Assembly (NCBI RefSeq): GCF_002237595.1
Contig: NZ_CP022529.1
Location: 3,472,001 to 3,536,000 of the forward strand
Source of the DNA: Labrenzia sp. VG12
GTDB taxonomy: Bacteria; Pseudomonadota; Alphaproteobacteria; Rhizobiales; Stappiaceae
Length of the DNA: 64,000 nucleotides
Direction of reading: 5' to 3'
Numbering within the stretch: the stretch's first letter is position 1; each line of letters begins with the position of its first letter. Both the position numbers and the translations under genes were made by a program. The notes beneath the pieces were generated by a model that was not told where the DNA came from, searched no databases, and saw only the letters and a list, made by a program, of their open reading frames with translations. Positions 15,938 to 24,512 of the stretch are shown in pieces.

Positions 15938-17656
15938 CTATTTCATCCGGCGCATTTCCAGCCTCAGCCAGACATTTTCCCCCTTCTTCGGGTTGACCCA
16001 AAGACGCGATCCCTTGACGGACAGGGAGTGGTCGTAAGGAACAAGCGCCGGCAGCCTGGTCCTCACTGTCACGTCGACCTCCTGCTGGGGCTTGGGTTCG
16101 TTCCCGAACAGGCTGTCGATCCTCATGGACAGGGTGAGCTGACCGGCGTCCGACAACCGTCCCTTGAACGTATCGAACATGGGTTTGTCGGAGGAAAAGA
16201 CCTTGCCATCCAGAATGAAAATCTCGCCGCCCCGAACAGTGACCCTGGCCCGTGCCAGCAGCGAACGCAGATTGACGCCGCTTCTGTCCTGCGAGCCATA
16301 GTGCCAGCGATGAAACTGGAGCAGCCAGGTGCCGTCATAGGTGTTTGGCGTTGTTTCAAATGTCTTGAGCAGTGCAGTCAGCGTTTTTTCGGTAAGGAAG
16401 CCGCTTTCTTCGAGCCGGTTGCGGATCTGGTAACGGCGCAAGGCCGCACGTGACTTGGGCCCGAAGGCCCCGTCGGGGATACCGACGTCATAACCGAGCG
16501 CATTCAGCGCGACCTGAATGCGCTTATAGTCATCCGGCACCAGAGCCAGCTGGCGTTCGAGATCGTCGGGGGACCGGGAAAGCGGTTTCGCTGGCAGCGC
16601 CGACCCGGCCGCCTTCGGATCAAGACGGGCCAGCTTCGACCGGTCAAACCCGCTTTCCGGTTGTGTCTCTTCGGCAGTGTCCCGGTTCACAGGCGTTCCG
16701 GATTTCAGGGCAGCAAGTTTCAGGCGCGCCAGATCCACGAAACGCCCGTCGGGAAAACGATTGAGATAGGCCTCGAAATAAGCGGGGTCTTCCGACTGCC
16801 GGATCGAGTTCCAGTAGACAATTTCAGCCTGCTGCGGACCTGACATTGCCGGTTCTGATGCACTTCCCCCAGGCTCGCCTGTCAGGGACGGCAACGGTTT
16901 GAGAACCACCTCACCGGTCAGCGAGGAATTGTCCCAGGGAACCTGTTTGCCGTCGGTCGCCCGCAACACGTCATTGCGCACACGGATCAGATTGCGCGTG
17001 ATGCCCTCACCGGGCGTGCCGAGATGTTGGACCAGCGCGGATGTGAAGGGGCTGTTCCGTCCGGTGCCGTCAAGCGCAACGTTTCCCGGCTGTGTGGCAA
17101 AACTGATCAATGTGCCGACACCCGTTCCGATCTGGGCCAGACCTCTACCAACGGCCGCAGACCGGCTCACCCCCATCGACCGCACCAGATTGCCTGCAAG
17201 CGGGTTGTTGCGGCATGCATCCAGGAAGACCAGACTCGTCCTGGAATTGCGCTCCATCGCGGCCAGGATCAGATCGACCTGGACCAGCTCGAACTGAATA
17301 TCCTCTTCATGCAGAAGCTGCGCATTGATCGGGGCCAGATAGTTTTTTCCGTTCACCTGCAGGCCGTGCCCGGCATAATAGAACAGCGCGATATCCGTGT
17401 CCTTCAGCGCCGTCACGAAAGACCTGATCGTCTTGCGCATATCCTGATAGGTCAGGTCCACGCCCCTGGTGACCTGGAAGCCGAGAGACTCCAGCTTGGC
17501 CGTCATGTCGTTTGCATCATTGCCCGGATTGGGCAGCGACGGCACATTGAGATAGCTGGAATTGCCGATGACCAGAGCGAGCCGTCTGTCGGCAAGCGAC
17601 GGCTGCACAAGTCCCAGTATCACACACAGAAAAACAAATATCCGCAGGAGTATCAT
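15938..17656 (-). CDS. secreted caspase-family (C14) protein with peptidoglycan-binding-like domain
   Basis: ATG 17656 is chosen over the longer frame because GGAGGA precedes it and it begins a clean signal peptide (~residues 1-22). Residues ~23-250 are a caspase/orthocaspase domain: the catalytic His97 in FYYAGHG and Cys148 in VFLDACRNNPL are intact, and the acidic specificity pocket region includes LISFATQPGNVA. Residues ~395-445 (IQVALNALGYDVGIPDGAFGPKSRAALRRYQ) are a PG_binding_1-type repeat. The last ~120 residues are beta-rich and unrecognised. Related bacterial proteins cleave after basic residues. Substrates and function are unknown. It appears monocistronic. Confidence 0.85.
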   Translation of the reverse strand: MILLRIFVFLCVILGLVQPSLADRRLALVIGNSSYLNVPSLPNPGNDANDMTAKLESLGFQVTRGVDLTYQDMRKTIRSFVTALKDTDIALFYYAGHGLQVNGKNYLAPINAQLLHEEDIQFELVQVDLILAAMERNSRTSLVFLDACRNNPLAGNLVRSMGVSRSAAVGRGLAQIGTGVGTLISFATQPGNVALDGTGRNSPFTSALVQHLGTPGEGITRNLIRVRNDVLRATDGKQVPWDNSSLTGEVVLKPLPSLTGEPGGSASEPAMSGPQQAEIVYWNSIRQSEDPAYFEAYLNRFPDGRFVDLARLKLAALKSGTPVNRDTAEETQPESGFDRSKLARLDPKAAGSALPAKPLSRSPDDLERQLALVPDDYKRIQVALNALGYDVGIPDGAFGPKSRAALRRYQIRNRLEESGFLTEKTLTALLKTFETTPNTYDGTWLLQFHRWHYGSQDRSGVNLRSLLARARVTVRGGEIFILDGKVFSSDKPMFDTFKGRLSDAGQLTLSMRIDSLFGNEPKPQQEVDVTVRTRLPALVPYDHSLSVKGSRLWVNPKKGENVWLRLEMRRMK

Positions 17657-17836
17657 CAGATCCTCCAGAGTGAGCCCACCTTCAGTCTCCGGAATTGCAG
17701 CACAGCTTCGGCTTTCCTGCAAGCAAGGGCCTGCTGAAGACCCGTGTCAGGCACAGTCCTCTGACCGGCTGCACAGGTTTGGAAACAGGTCACACCGACC
17801 TGAAAACGCGGTTCAGGCAGCGAGAGGAACAGGCTG

Positions 17837-18298
17837 CTAGGGCAGCCGGTCCCGGTCGATAAACTTGCGCAAGGCAAAACGGGAGCGGACGGCCCGGACA
17901 CCAGCCACTTTCATCAGCTTGGCCTGCAGGAAGGTTTCATATTCCTCCAGTCCTTCAACCGCGACCTCAAGCAGGAAATCCTGCGCACCTGTCATCAACG
18001 CTCCGGTCACGACTTCCTCGAAAAGGGCCACCTGTTTCTGGAACTTCCGGATTTCTTCCGTGTCCTGCCGTTCAAGCTCCACGGACACAAAAGCTGTGAT
18101 GCCAAACCCGGCGGCCTTCCGGTCAATCGTCGCGCTGTAACCGGCGATAAGACCCGTCTCTTCCAGTCTTTGAAGACGTCTTTTGCACGGGGTCGGGGAC
18201 AGGCCGATAAGCTCGGCGAGCTGGACAACCGACATCCGGCCGTCTTCGCACAGGGCGCGCAGCATCTTCCGATCTATATCGTCAATAGTGATAGTCAC
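17837..18298 (-). CDS. Lrp/AsnC-family regulator, probably of the bkd operon
   Basis: GTG 18298 is taken as the start, giving 153 residues in family style (VTITIDDIDRKMLRALCEDGRMSVVQLAELIGLSPTPCKRRLQRLEETGLI). The N-terminal helix-turn-helix is followed by a RAM ligand-binding domain (AFVSVELE, then FEEVVTGALMTGAQDFLLEVAVEGLEEYETF). It is divergent from leucine dehydrogenase and the branched-chain 2-oxoacid dehydrogenase genes, the same arrangement as BkdR. Activation of that operon in response to branched-chain amino acids is therefore inferred. An AT-rich Lrp-like core, TAAATTTTCC, lies right at its 5' side (~18300-18309). Confidence 0.85.
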   Translation of the reverse strand: MTITIDDIDRKMLRALCEDGRMSVVQLAELIGLSPTPCKRRLQRLEETGLIAGYSATIDRKAAGFGITAFVSVELERQDTEEIRKFQKQVALFEEVVTGALMTGAQDFLLEVAVEGLEEYETFLQAKLMKVAGVRAVRSRFALRKFIDRDRLP

Positions 18299-18428
18299 TC
18301 TAAATTTTCCATTTTTGGAGCGTTTATCTCTAACTTTCCTATCGATAGACCCCAGAAGATGGTTTTTCAACCACTCTGCGGGGCTAAAATGGCACCAGAC
18401 CTGCATTCTGGAGGAGGACAGAATTCCC

Positions 18429-19499
18429 ATGCCGCTCACACTGACCGAAGAAAAAGCACCGGACGGCCACGAACGCCTGATCTATGCAGAAGACCCGGCC
18501 AGCGGATTGCGCGCCTATATCTGTCTTCATTCCACGGCCTATGGCCCGGCTGCAGGTGGCTGCCGCATGTGGAATTACGCGAGCAAGGAGGAGGCGCGCA
18601 CCGACGTCCTTCGCCTGGCAGGCGGCATGACGAGCAAGAATGCCATGGCGGGCATCGAACTGGGAGGCGGCAAGTCCGTCATCATCGGCGACGCCCGGAC
18701 TGACAAGTCTGAGGATCTTTTCCGCTCCTTCGGCCAGGCGGTGCATAGCCTCAACGGGACCTATTACACCGCTGAAGATGTCGGAATTTCGCCGGAAGAC
18801 ATGGCGGTTGTCGCAAGGGAGACCCCATATGCTGTCGGTCTGGATGGCGGCCCCCACGGCAGTGGAGATCCCTCGCCGTTCACGGCTGAAGGTGTCTTCC
18901 AGTGCCTGCGGGCCGCACGCGAGATCCTGTCGGGCAGCGATAACCTGAAAGGACAGCGCGTTCTGGTGCAGGGCCTGGGTCACGTCGGCATGTCCCTCGC
19001 CCAAAAACTGCATGCTGCCGGTGCGGACCTGATCGTTTCCGATATCAATCAGGCTGCGCTGGACGAGGCACGGCAGAAACTCGATGCGGAAATCTGCCCG
19101 GTGGAGGCAGTCTTCGAGACTGAATTCGACATTTTTGCCCCTTGCGCCCTGGGCGGAGTTCTGACGGCTGAAACGGCACGCAAACTGACCGCGAACCTCG
19201 TTTGCGGCGCCGCCAACAACCAGTTGGCAACACCGGAAGTGGCTGAAATCCTGCGCGCCCGCAACATCCAGTATCTGCCCGACTACGTGGTCAATGCGGG
19301 CGGCATCATCAGCGTGGCCGGTGAAATTCACAAGGCAGGCCCCGGTTATCGCGAAGAGCGCCTGACCGGGATCGCCTCGCGGATCCGCGACATCCTTGCC
19401 GACAGCCTGCGGACTGGAAAAACAACGATACAAGTCGCCGATGACATGGTTGAATCGATCCTGACCCAGGCACTCCAAGTCCGGAAAGGCGCAGCATGA
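18429..19499 (+). CDS. leucine dehydrogenase (Glu/Leu/Phe/Val dehydrogenase family)
   Basis: NAD-dependent oxidative deamination of branched-chain amino acids to 2-oxo acids. ATG 18429 has an ideal GGAGGAGG upstream; the longer open frame has no such signal. The 356-residue length fits the octameric LeuDH class. The substrate-binding GGCRMW and LAGGMTSKNAMAGIELGGGKSVI (catalytic Lys) are present, with TAEDVGISPEDM and a Rossmann GQRVLVQGLGHVGMSLA. It overlaps the E1-alpha start by 4 bp, so it feeds 2-oxoacids directly to the complex encoded next. Confidence 0.92.
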   Translation: MPLTLTEEKAPDGHERLIYAEDPASGLRAYICLHSTAYGPAAGGCRMWNYASKEEARTDVLRLAGGMTSKNAMAGIELGGGKSVIIGDARTDKSEDLFRSFGQAVHSLNGTYYTAEDVGISPEDMAVVARETPYAVGLDGGPHGSGDPSPFTAEGVFQCLRAAREILSGSDNLKGQRVLVQGLGHVGMSLAQKLHAAGADLIVSDINQAALDEARQKLDAEICPVEAVFETEFDIFAPCALGGVLTAETARKLTANLVCGAANNQLATPEVAEILRARNIQYLPDYVVNAGGIISVAGEIHKAGPGYREERLTGIASRIRDILADSLRTGKTTIQVADDMVESILTQALQVRKGAA

Positions 19500-20731
19500 C
19501 CGATGACGTCAGCCCCCTATCGCTCAATGTCCCGGAACCAGGCTGTCGCCCCGGTGACACGCCTGATTTTTCCGACTTTGAAATTCCGCGCGCCGGATCG
19601 GTGCCGCGTCCTCCGGTGGACATCGACCCGGACGACATGCGCGACATGGCCTTTTCCATTGTCCGCGTACTGAACAAGAACGGTGAGGCCGTCGGCGACT
19701 GGGCCGGCTCGCTGACCAGCGACGACCTGAAGGCGGGCCTGCGCCACATGATGACCCTGCGCACCTTCGACGCGCGGATGATGAATGCGCAGCGGCAGGG
19801 CAAGACAAGTTTCTACATGCAGCACCTGGGCGAAGAAGCCGTCAGCTGCGCCTTCAGCCGAGCCATGCGGCCGGGGGACATGAATTTCCCGACCTACCGC
19901 CAGGCCGGCCTGCTCATCGCCCGTGACTATCCCATGCTCACGATGATGAACCAGATCTACTCAAACGCGGACGACCCGCTTCATGGCCGCCAGTTGCCGA
20001 TCATGTATTCCTCGAAGGAACACGGCTTCTTTTCCATTTCCGGCAATCTCGGCACACAGTTCGTGCAATCCGTCGGCTGGGCCATGGCATCGGCGATTTC
20101 CGGAGACACGAAGATCGCTGCAGGCTGGATTGGCGACGGCTCCACTGCCGAAAGCGATTTCCATGCCGCAATGGTCTTTGCCTCGACCTATAGAGCGCCT
20201 GTTGTCCTGAACATCGTCAACAACCAGTGGGCCATCTCGACCTTTCAGGGCATTGCCCGCGGCGGTGTCGGAACCTTCGCCGCCCGTGGCCACGGGTTTG
20301 GCATCGCTTCCATCCGCGTCGACGGCAATGATTATCTGGCGGTGCATGCCGTTGCCAAATGGGCGTGTGAGCGTGCGCGCAAAGGCCTCGGACCGACGCT
20401 GATCGAGCATGTCACCTACCGCGCTGGCGGACATTCGACCAGCGACGATCCCTCTGCTTACCGGTCCAAGACCGAAGCTGCCGCCTGGCCGCTCGGCGAT
20501 CCCATCGAGCGATTGAAAAAACACCTGATCGTCCTCGGCGAGTGGAGCGACGAACGCCATAAACAGGCGGAAGCCGAGATCCTGGACGAGGTGATCGCCG
20601 TTCAGAAAACCGCGGAAGCGGTCGGCACGCTCGGTGACGGCAAGGCACCGAGCCCGCGCGACATGTTTGAAGGCGTATACGAAACCATGCCGCCGCATCT
20701 GATCCGGCAGCGCCAGGAAGCGGGGTTCTGA
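19496..20731 (+). CDS. bkdA1: branched-chain 2-oxoacid dehydrogenase E1 alpha subunit
   Basis: Thiamine-diphosphate-dependent decarboxylase subunit of the BCKDH complex, 411 residues. The TPP motif begins at WIGDGSTAESDFHAAM and ends in NIVNNQWAIST. The phosphorylation-loop-like region TYRAGGHSTSDDPSAYR is typical of E1 alpha. The ~45-residue acidic N-terminal extension is usual for the bacterial branched-chain type. Start ATG 19496 overlaps the leucine dehydrogenase stop (ATGA), and the E1 beta gene follows 1 bp after the stop. Confidence 0.93.
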   Translation: MTDDVSPLSLNVPEPGCRPGDTPDFSDFEIPRAGSVPRPPVDIDPDDMRDMAFSIVRVLNKNGEAVGDWAGSLTSDDLKAGLRHMMTLRTFDARMMNAQRQGKTSFYMQHLGEEAVSCAFSRAMRPGDMNFPTYRQAGLLIARDYPMLTMMNQIYSNADDPLHGRQLPIMYSSKEHGFFSISGNLGTQFVQSVGWAMASAISGDTKIAAGWIGDGSTAESDFHAAMVFASTYRAPVVLNIVNNQWAISTFQGIARGGVGTFAARGHGFGIASIRVDGNDYLAVHAVAKWACERARKGLGPTLIEHVTYRAGGHSTSDDPSAYRSKTEAAAWPLGDPIERLKKHLIVLGEWSDERHKQAEAEILDEVIAVQKTAEAVGTLGDGKAPSPRDMFEGVYETMPPHLIRQRQEAGF

Positions 20732-20732
20732 C

Positions 20733-21746
20733 ATGGCACAGATGACCATGATCGAAGCGATCCGCGAGGCCCATGATGTTGCCATGGCCGCTGACGAAAA
20801 AGTCGTCGTCTACGGCGAAGACGTTGGCTATTTCGGGGGCGTCTTCCGGTGCACCGCCGGATTGCAGGAAAAATACGGCAAGTCGCGCTGTTTCGATGCT
20901 CCGATCAACGAGGCCGGCATCGTCGGAACGGCCATCGGCATGGCCGCCTACGGACTGAAACCGGTGATCGAAATCCAGTTCGCCGACTATGTCTATCCCG
21001 CCTATGACCAGATCGTCTCCGAGGCAGCACGCCTCCGGCATCGCTCCAATGCGGACTTCACCTGCCCGATCGTCATTCGCATGCCGACCGGCGGCGGAAT
21101 TTTCGGCGGCCAGACCCACAGTCAGAGCCCGGAAGCGCTTTTCACGCACGTCTCGGGTCTGAAGGTTGTCATGCCGTCCAACCCCCGCGACGCAAAGGGG
21201 CTTTTGCTCGCCTCGATCGCTGATCCCGATCCCGTGATCTTTCTGGAGCCCAAGCGGCTCTACAACGGACCGTTTGACGGGCATCACGACAAACCCATCG
21301 TTTCCTGGAAGAAGCATGCTTTGGGGGACGTCCCGGACGGTGATGAGGCAGTGCCCCTGGGCAAGGCATCGCTCTACCGGGAAGGCAAGGACGTGACCGT
21401 CCTGGCCTATGGCACAATGGTCTATGTCGCCGAGGCGGCGGTGGAACAGTCGGGCGTTGATGCCGAGATTATCGATCTGCGCACCTTGATGCCCCTCGAC
21501 CTGGACGCAATCGTGTCCTCCGTTGAGAAAACGGGCCGCTGCGTCATCGTGCATGAAGCCACCAGAACGTCCGGCTTTGGTGCCGAACTCATGTCTCTTG
21601 TTCAAGAAACCTGTTTCTATCACCTGGAGGCCCCCATGATCCGCGTCACGGGCTGGGACACCCCTTACCCTCACGCCCAGGAGTGGGAGTATTTCCCTGG
21701 ACCGGGGCGCGTCGGCGAGGCCCTGAAAAAAGTCATGGAGGCCTGA
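20733..21746 (+). CDS. bkdA2: branched-chain 2-oxoacid dehydrogenase E1 beta subunit
   Basis: A 337-residue transketolase-like partner of E1 alpha, forming the alpha2-beta2 heterotetramer. Typical segments are VVVYGEDVGYFGGVFRCTAGLQ, DAPINEAGIVGTAIGMAAYGLKPVIEIQFADY, and the C-terminal RVTGWDTPYPHAQEWEYFPGPGRV. It sits 1 bp after E1 alpha and 3 bp before E2, in an unbroken operon. Confidence 0.93.
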   Translation: MAQMTMIEAIREAHDVAMAADEKVVVYGEDVGYFGGVFRCTAGLQEKYGKSRCFDAPINEAGIVGTAIGMAAYGLKPVIEIQFADYVYPAYDQIVSEAARLRHRSNADFTCPIVIRMPTGGGIFGGQTHSQSPEALFTHVSGLKVVMPSNPRDAKGLLLASIADPDPVIFLEPKRLYNGPFDGHHDKPIVSWKKHALGDVPDGDEAVPLGKASLYREGKDVTVLAYGTMVYVAEAAVEQSGVDAEIIDLRTLMPLDLDAIVSSVEKTGRCVIVHEATRTSGFGAELMSLVQETCFYHLEAPMIRVTGWDTPYPHAQEWEYFPGPGRVGEALKKVMEA

Positions 21747-21749
21747 TCC

Positions 21750-23048
21750 ATGGGTGTGTTCGCAATTCACTTGCCGGATGTCGGAGAAGGCATCGCCGAG
21801 GCGGAACTGATCGAGTGGAACGTCAAGCCGGGCGATCTGGTTCGCGAAGATGACGTCCTCGCATCCGTCATGACCGACAAGGCCACGGTCGAAGTTCCCT
21901 CCTCCGCTGAAGGCAAGGTGCTGGAACTCGGCGGTCAAGTAGGTGACCTTGTCCCGGTTGGTGCGGTTCTGGTCCGCATTGAAGTGGACGGGGAAGGCAA
22001 TGAAACCGCCGCACAGGAGAGCGCAGCGCCGTCCCCCTCCCCCGTTGAAACGCCCGGCTCCGAAACACCGGCCAAGCCTGCACCGGTTGAAGAGATCCCG
22101 GGATCATCTCTCGCCGAGACCGCGGCAAAACCGGCTGACCCGGTCGTCAGCAGACCGGCCATCCCCCGTGCAAGCGGCACCAAGCCCCTTGCCTCGCCCT
22201 CCGTGCGCGCCCGTGCGCGGGAAGAGGGTGTCGACCTGCGCCAGGTCCCCGGAAGCGGCCCTGCCGGCCGGATCAGCCATGACGACCTGAACGCCTGGAT
22301 CGCCACCGGAGGCATCCGACAGGGGACGGTCACACGCGCGCAAAACACCGGCATCGAAGAAATCCGCGTCATCGGCATGCGCCGCAAGATCGCGGAGAAA
22401 ATGGCCCTGTCAAAACGACAGATCCCGCACATCACGATTGTCGAAGAAGTCGAGATGTCTGCTCTTGAAGATCTGCGGGCCGCCCTGAACACCAAACATG
22501 CCGGCGACCGACCCAAGCTGACGATCCTGCCGTTTCTGATGCGAGCCATCGTGGAAGCCGTGCGTGAGCAGCCCGATTTGAATGCCCGTTATGACGACGA
22601 TGCGGGGGTCATTTATCGCCACGGAGGCGTCCATATCGGCATCGCCACGCAGACACCGGCCGGACTGAATGTCCCAGTCGTGCACCATGCCGAGGCCGGC
22701 AATCTCTGGGACAATGCAGGCGAAGTTGCCCGGCTCGCAGATGCCGCGCGGGACGGCTCGATCAAGCGCGACGAATTGAATGGCGGAACCATCACGATCA
22801 CCTCGCTGGGGGCTCTCGGCGCGATCGCCACGACCCCCATCATCAACTACCCGGAAGTCGCCATTGTCGGCATCAACAAGATGCAGATCCGTCCTGTCTG
22901 GGACGGTCAGCAGTTCCAACCCAAAAAGATGATGAACATCTCCTGTTCCTTCGATCACAGGGTCATTGACGGCTGGGATGCCGCCGTTTTCGTCCAGAAA
23001 CTGAAAACGCTGCTGGAGACACCAGCCATGCTGTTTGTCGAAGGATAA
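21750..23048 (+). CDS. bkdB: branched-chain 2-oxoacid dehydrogenase E2 (dihydrolipoyl acyltransferase)
   Basis: Core acyltransferase of BCKDH, 432 residues. Residues ~4-77 form one lipoyl domain, with the lipoylated Lys in VMTDKATVEVPS. A Pro/Ala/Glu-rich linker follows. The peripheral-subunit-binding domain lies at ~150-190 (ASPSVRARAREEGVDLRQVPGSGPAGRISHDDL), and the catalytic domain at ~205-432 carries the acyltransferase motif DHRVIDGWDAAVF. It makes acyl-CoA from branched 2-oxoacids. Confidence 0.93.
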   Translation: MGVFAIHLPDVGEGIAEAELIEWNVKPGDLVREDDVLASVMTDKATVEVPSSAEGKVLELGGQVGDLVPVGAVLVRIEVDGEGNETAAQESAAPSPSPVETPGSETPAKPAPVEEIPGSSLAETAAKPADPVVSRPAIPRASGTKPLASPSVRARAREEGVDLRQVPGSGPAGRISHDDLNAWIATGGIRQGTVTRAQNTGIEEIRVIGMRRKIAEKMALSKRQIPHITIVEEVEMSALEDLRAALNTKHAGDRPKLTILPFLMRAIVEAVREQPDLNARYDDDAGVIYRHGGVHIGIATQTPAGLNVPVVHHAEAGNLWDNAGEVARLADAARDGSIKRDELNGGTITITSLGALGAIATTPIINYPEVAIVGINKMQIRPVWDGQQFQPKKMMNISCSFDHRVIDGWDAAVFVQKLKTLLETPAMLFVEG

Positions 23049-23053
23049 GGCTG

Positions 23054-24412
23054 ATGACGGATATCAAATGCAAGTTGCTGATCATCGGCGCCGGACCTGG
23101 CGGCTATGTCTGCGCCATTCGCGCCGGACAGCTCGGCATCGACACGGTGGTTGTGGACGAGGCAAAACCGGGTGGCACCTGCCTGAATGTTGGCTGCATC
23201 CCCTCCAAGGCGCTTATCCATGCGGCCGATGAATTCTTCAAGATCACCCATGCGGACCAGGGCCCGCTCGGCATTCGTGCGGAAAACCCGACAATCGACC
23301 TGTCGAAGACCATTGCCTGGAAAGACGGGCTGGTGGACAGGCTGAATTCAGGTGTCGCGGCCCTCATGAAGAAGGCCAAGGCCCGTTTTGTCTCGGGCCG
23401 CGCCCGTTTTCTGGATGGCAAAACGGTGCAGGTCACGGGCGACGGCGACCCCTTCCATATTCGGGCGGAATACATCGTCGTCGCCACGGGCTCCGCTGCC
23501 GTTGAACTGCCCTTTCTGCCATTTGGTGGGCCAATCATGTCCTCCACGGAGGCCTTGAGCCTCACGGAGATCCCGAAGACACTCGCCGTTGTCGGTGGCG
23601 GTTATATCGGACTGGAGCTGGGCACCGTTTTTGCCAAACTCGGCAGCCAGGTCACGATTGTCGAAGCAGAAGACAGCATTCTGCCAGCATACGACAAAGG
23701 CCTGACAAAACCGGTCGTCAAACGTCTGGGCGAGCTGGGTGTTGCGCTTATGACCGGCACCAGGGCTCTGGGCCATCAAGGCGACACTCTTCAGACCGAC
23801 AAGGGCGATGTCGACGCTGAAAAGGTTCTGGTGACCGTAGGCCGCAGACCCCGCACCATCGGCATCGGCATCGACGAGCTTGCGCTCACCCTGGACGGGC
23901 CCTTCATCAAGATCGACAAGACCTGCCAGACCTCCATGCGCGGCATCTATGCGATTGGCGACGTCACCGGTGAGCCGATGCTGGCGCATCGGGCAATGGC
24001 GCAAGGGGAAATGGTTGCCGAACACATCGCCGGCCAGGCCGTTGAATGGGACAGGCGTGCCATCCCGGCTGTCTGTTTCACGGACCCCGAACTCGTGCTG
24101 TGCGGTGCCTTGCCTGGCGAACTCGAGGGAACCAGGTCGAGCGAGTTTCCGTTCCAGGCCAACGGGCGGGCGATGACAACCGAACGGGAAGACGGTTTTG
24201 TCCGTGTTGTCTGGCGCGAGGCCGATCATGCGATTGTCGGCCTTCAGGCGGTGGGAACCGGCGTCTCTGAATTGTCCGCAGCCTTTTCCCTGGCGATCGA
24301 GATGGGCGCTTGCCTGGAAGACCTTGCAGGAACCATCCATGCCCACCCCACCCAGTCCGAGGGACTGCAGGAAGCCTGTCTGCGCGCCCTGGGGCACGCG
24401 CTCCATATCTAG
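23054..24412 (+). CDS. lpd: dihydrolipoamide dehydrogenase (E3) of the branched-chain complex
   Basis: FAD-dependent reoxidation of the E2 lipoyl group, 452 residues. The N-terminal FAD motif is IIGAGPGGYVCAIRAG. The redox disulfide is in GGTCLNVGCIPSKAL, the NAD site is VVGGGYIGLELG, and the active-site His-Glu pair is in HAHPTQSEGLQEACL. It is the last gene of the operon, 5 bp after E2. A gene-specific E3 next to E1/E2 suggests this copy is dedicated to BCKDH. Confidence 0.92.
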   Translation: MTDIKCKLLIIGAGPGGYVCAIRAGQLGIDTVVVDEAKPGGTCLNVGCIPSKALIHAADEFFKITHADQGPLGIRAENPTIDLSKTIAWKDGLVDRLNSGVAALMKKAKARFVSGRARFLDGKTVQVTGDGDPFHIRAEYIVVATGSAAVELPFLPFGGPIMSSTEALSLTEIPKTLAVVGGGYIGLELGTVFAKLGSQVTIVEAEDSILPAYDKGLTKPVVKRLGELGVALMTGTRALGHQGDTLQTDKGDVDAEKVLVTVGRRPRTIGIGIDELALTLDGPFIKIDKTCQTSMRGIYAIGDVTGEPMLAHRAMAQGEMVAEHIAGQAVEWDRRAIPAVCFTDPELVLCGALPGELEGTRSSEFPFQANGRAMTTEREDGFVRVVWREADHAIVGLQAVGTGVSELSAAFSLAIEMGACLEDLAGTIHAHPTQSEGLQEACLRALGHALHI

Positions 24413-24512
24413 AGACCTGGAGACAGGCTTGTTTTCCTGCGCCGTATCTGAGAAGCGCATGCCCTCATCCTGCTTCAGAGGGCTGCGCCGGGGGACGCAA
24501 CAAAACAGGTTT

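Noticed and set aside
20412..21938. Very long (508-codon) antisense open frame over the E1 alpha/E1 beta genes
   Set aside because: It is the mirror of highly biased GC-rich coding sequence. The plus-strand genes have full motifs and start signals; the antisense protein resembles no family.
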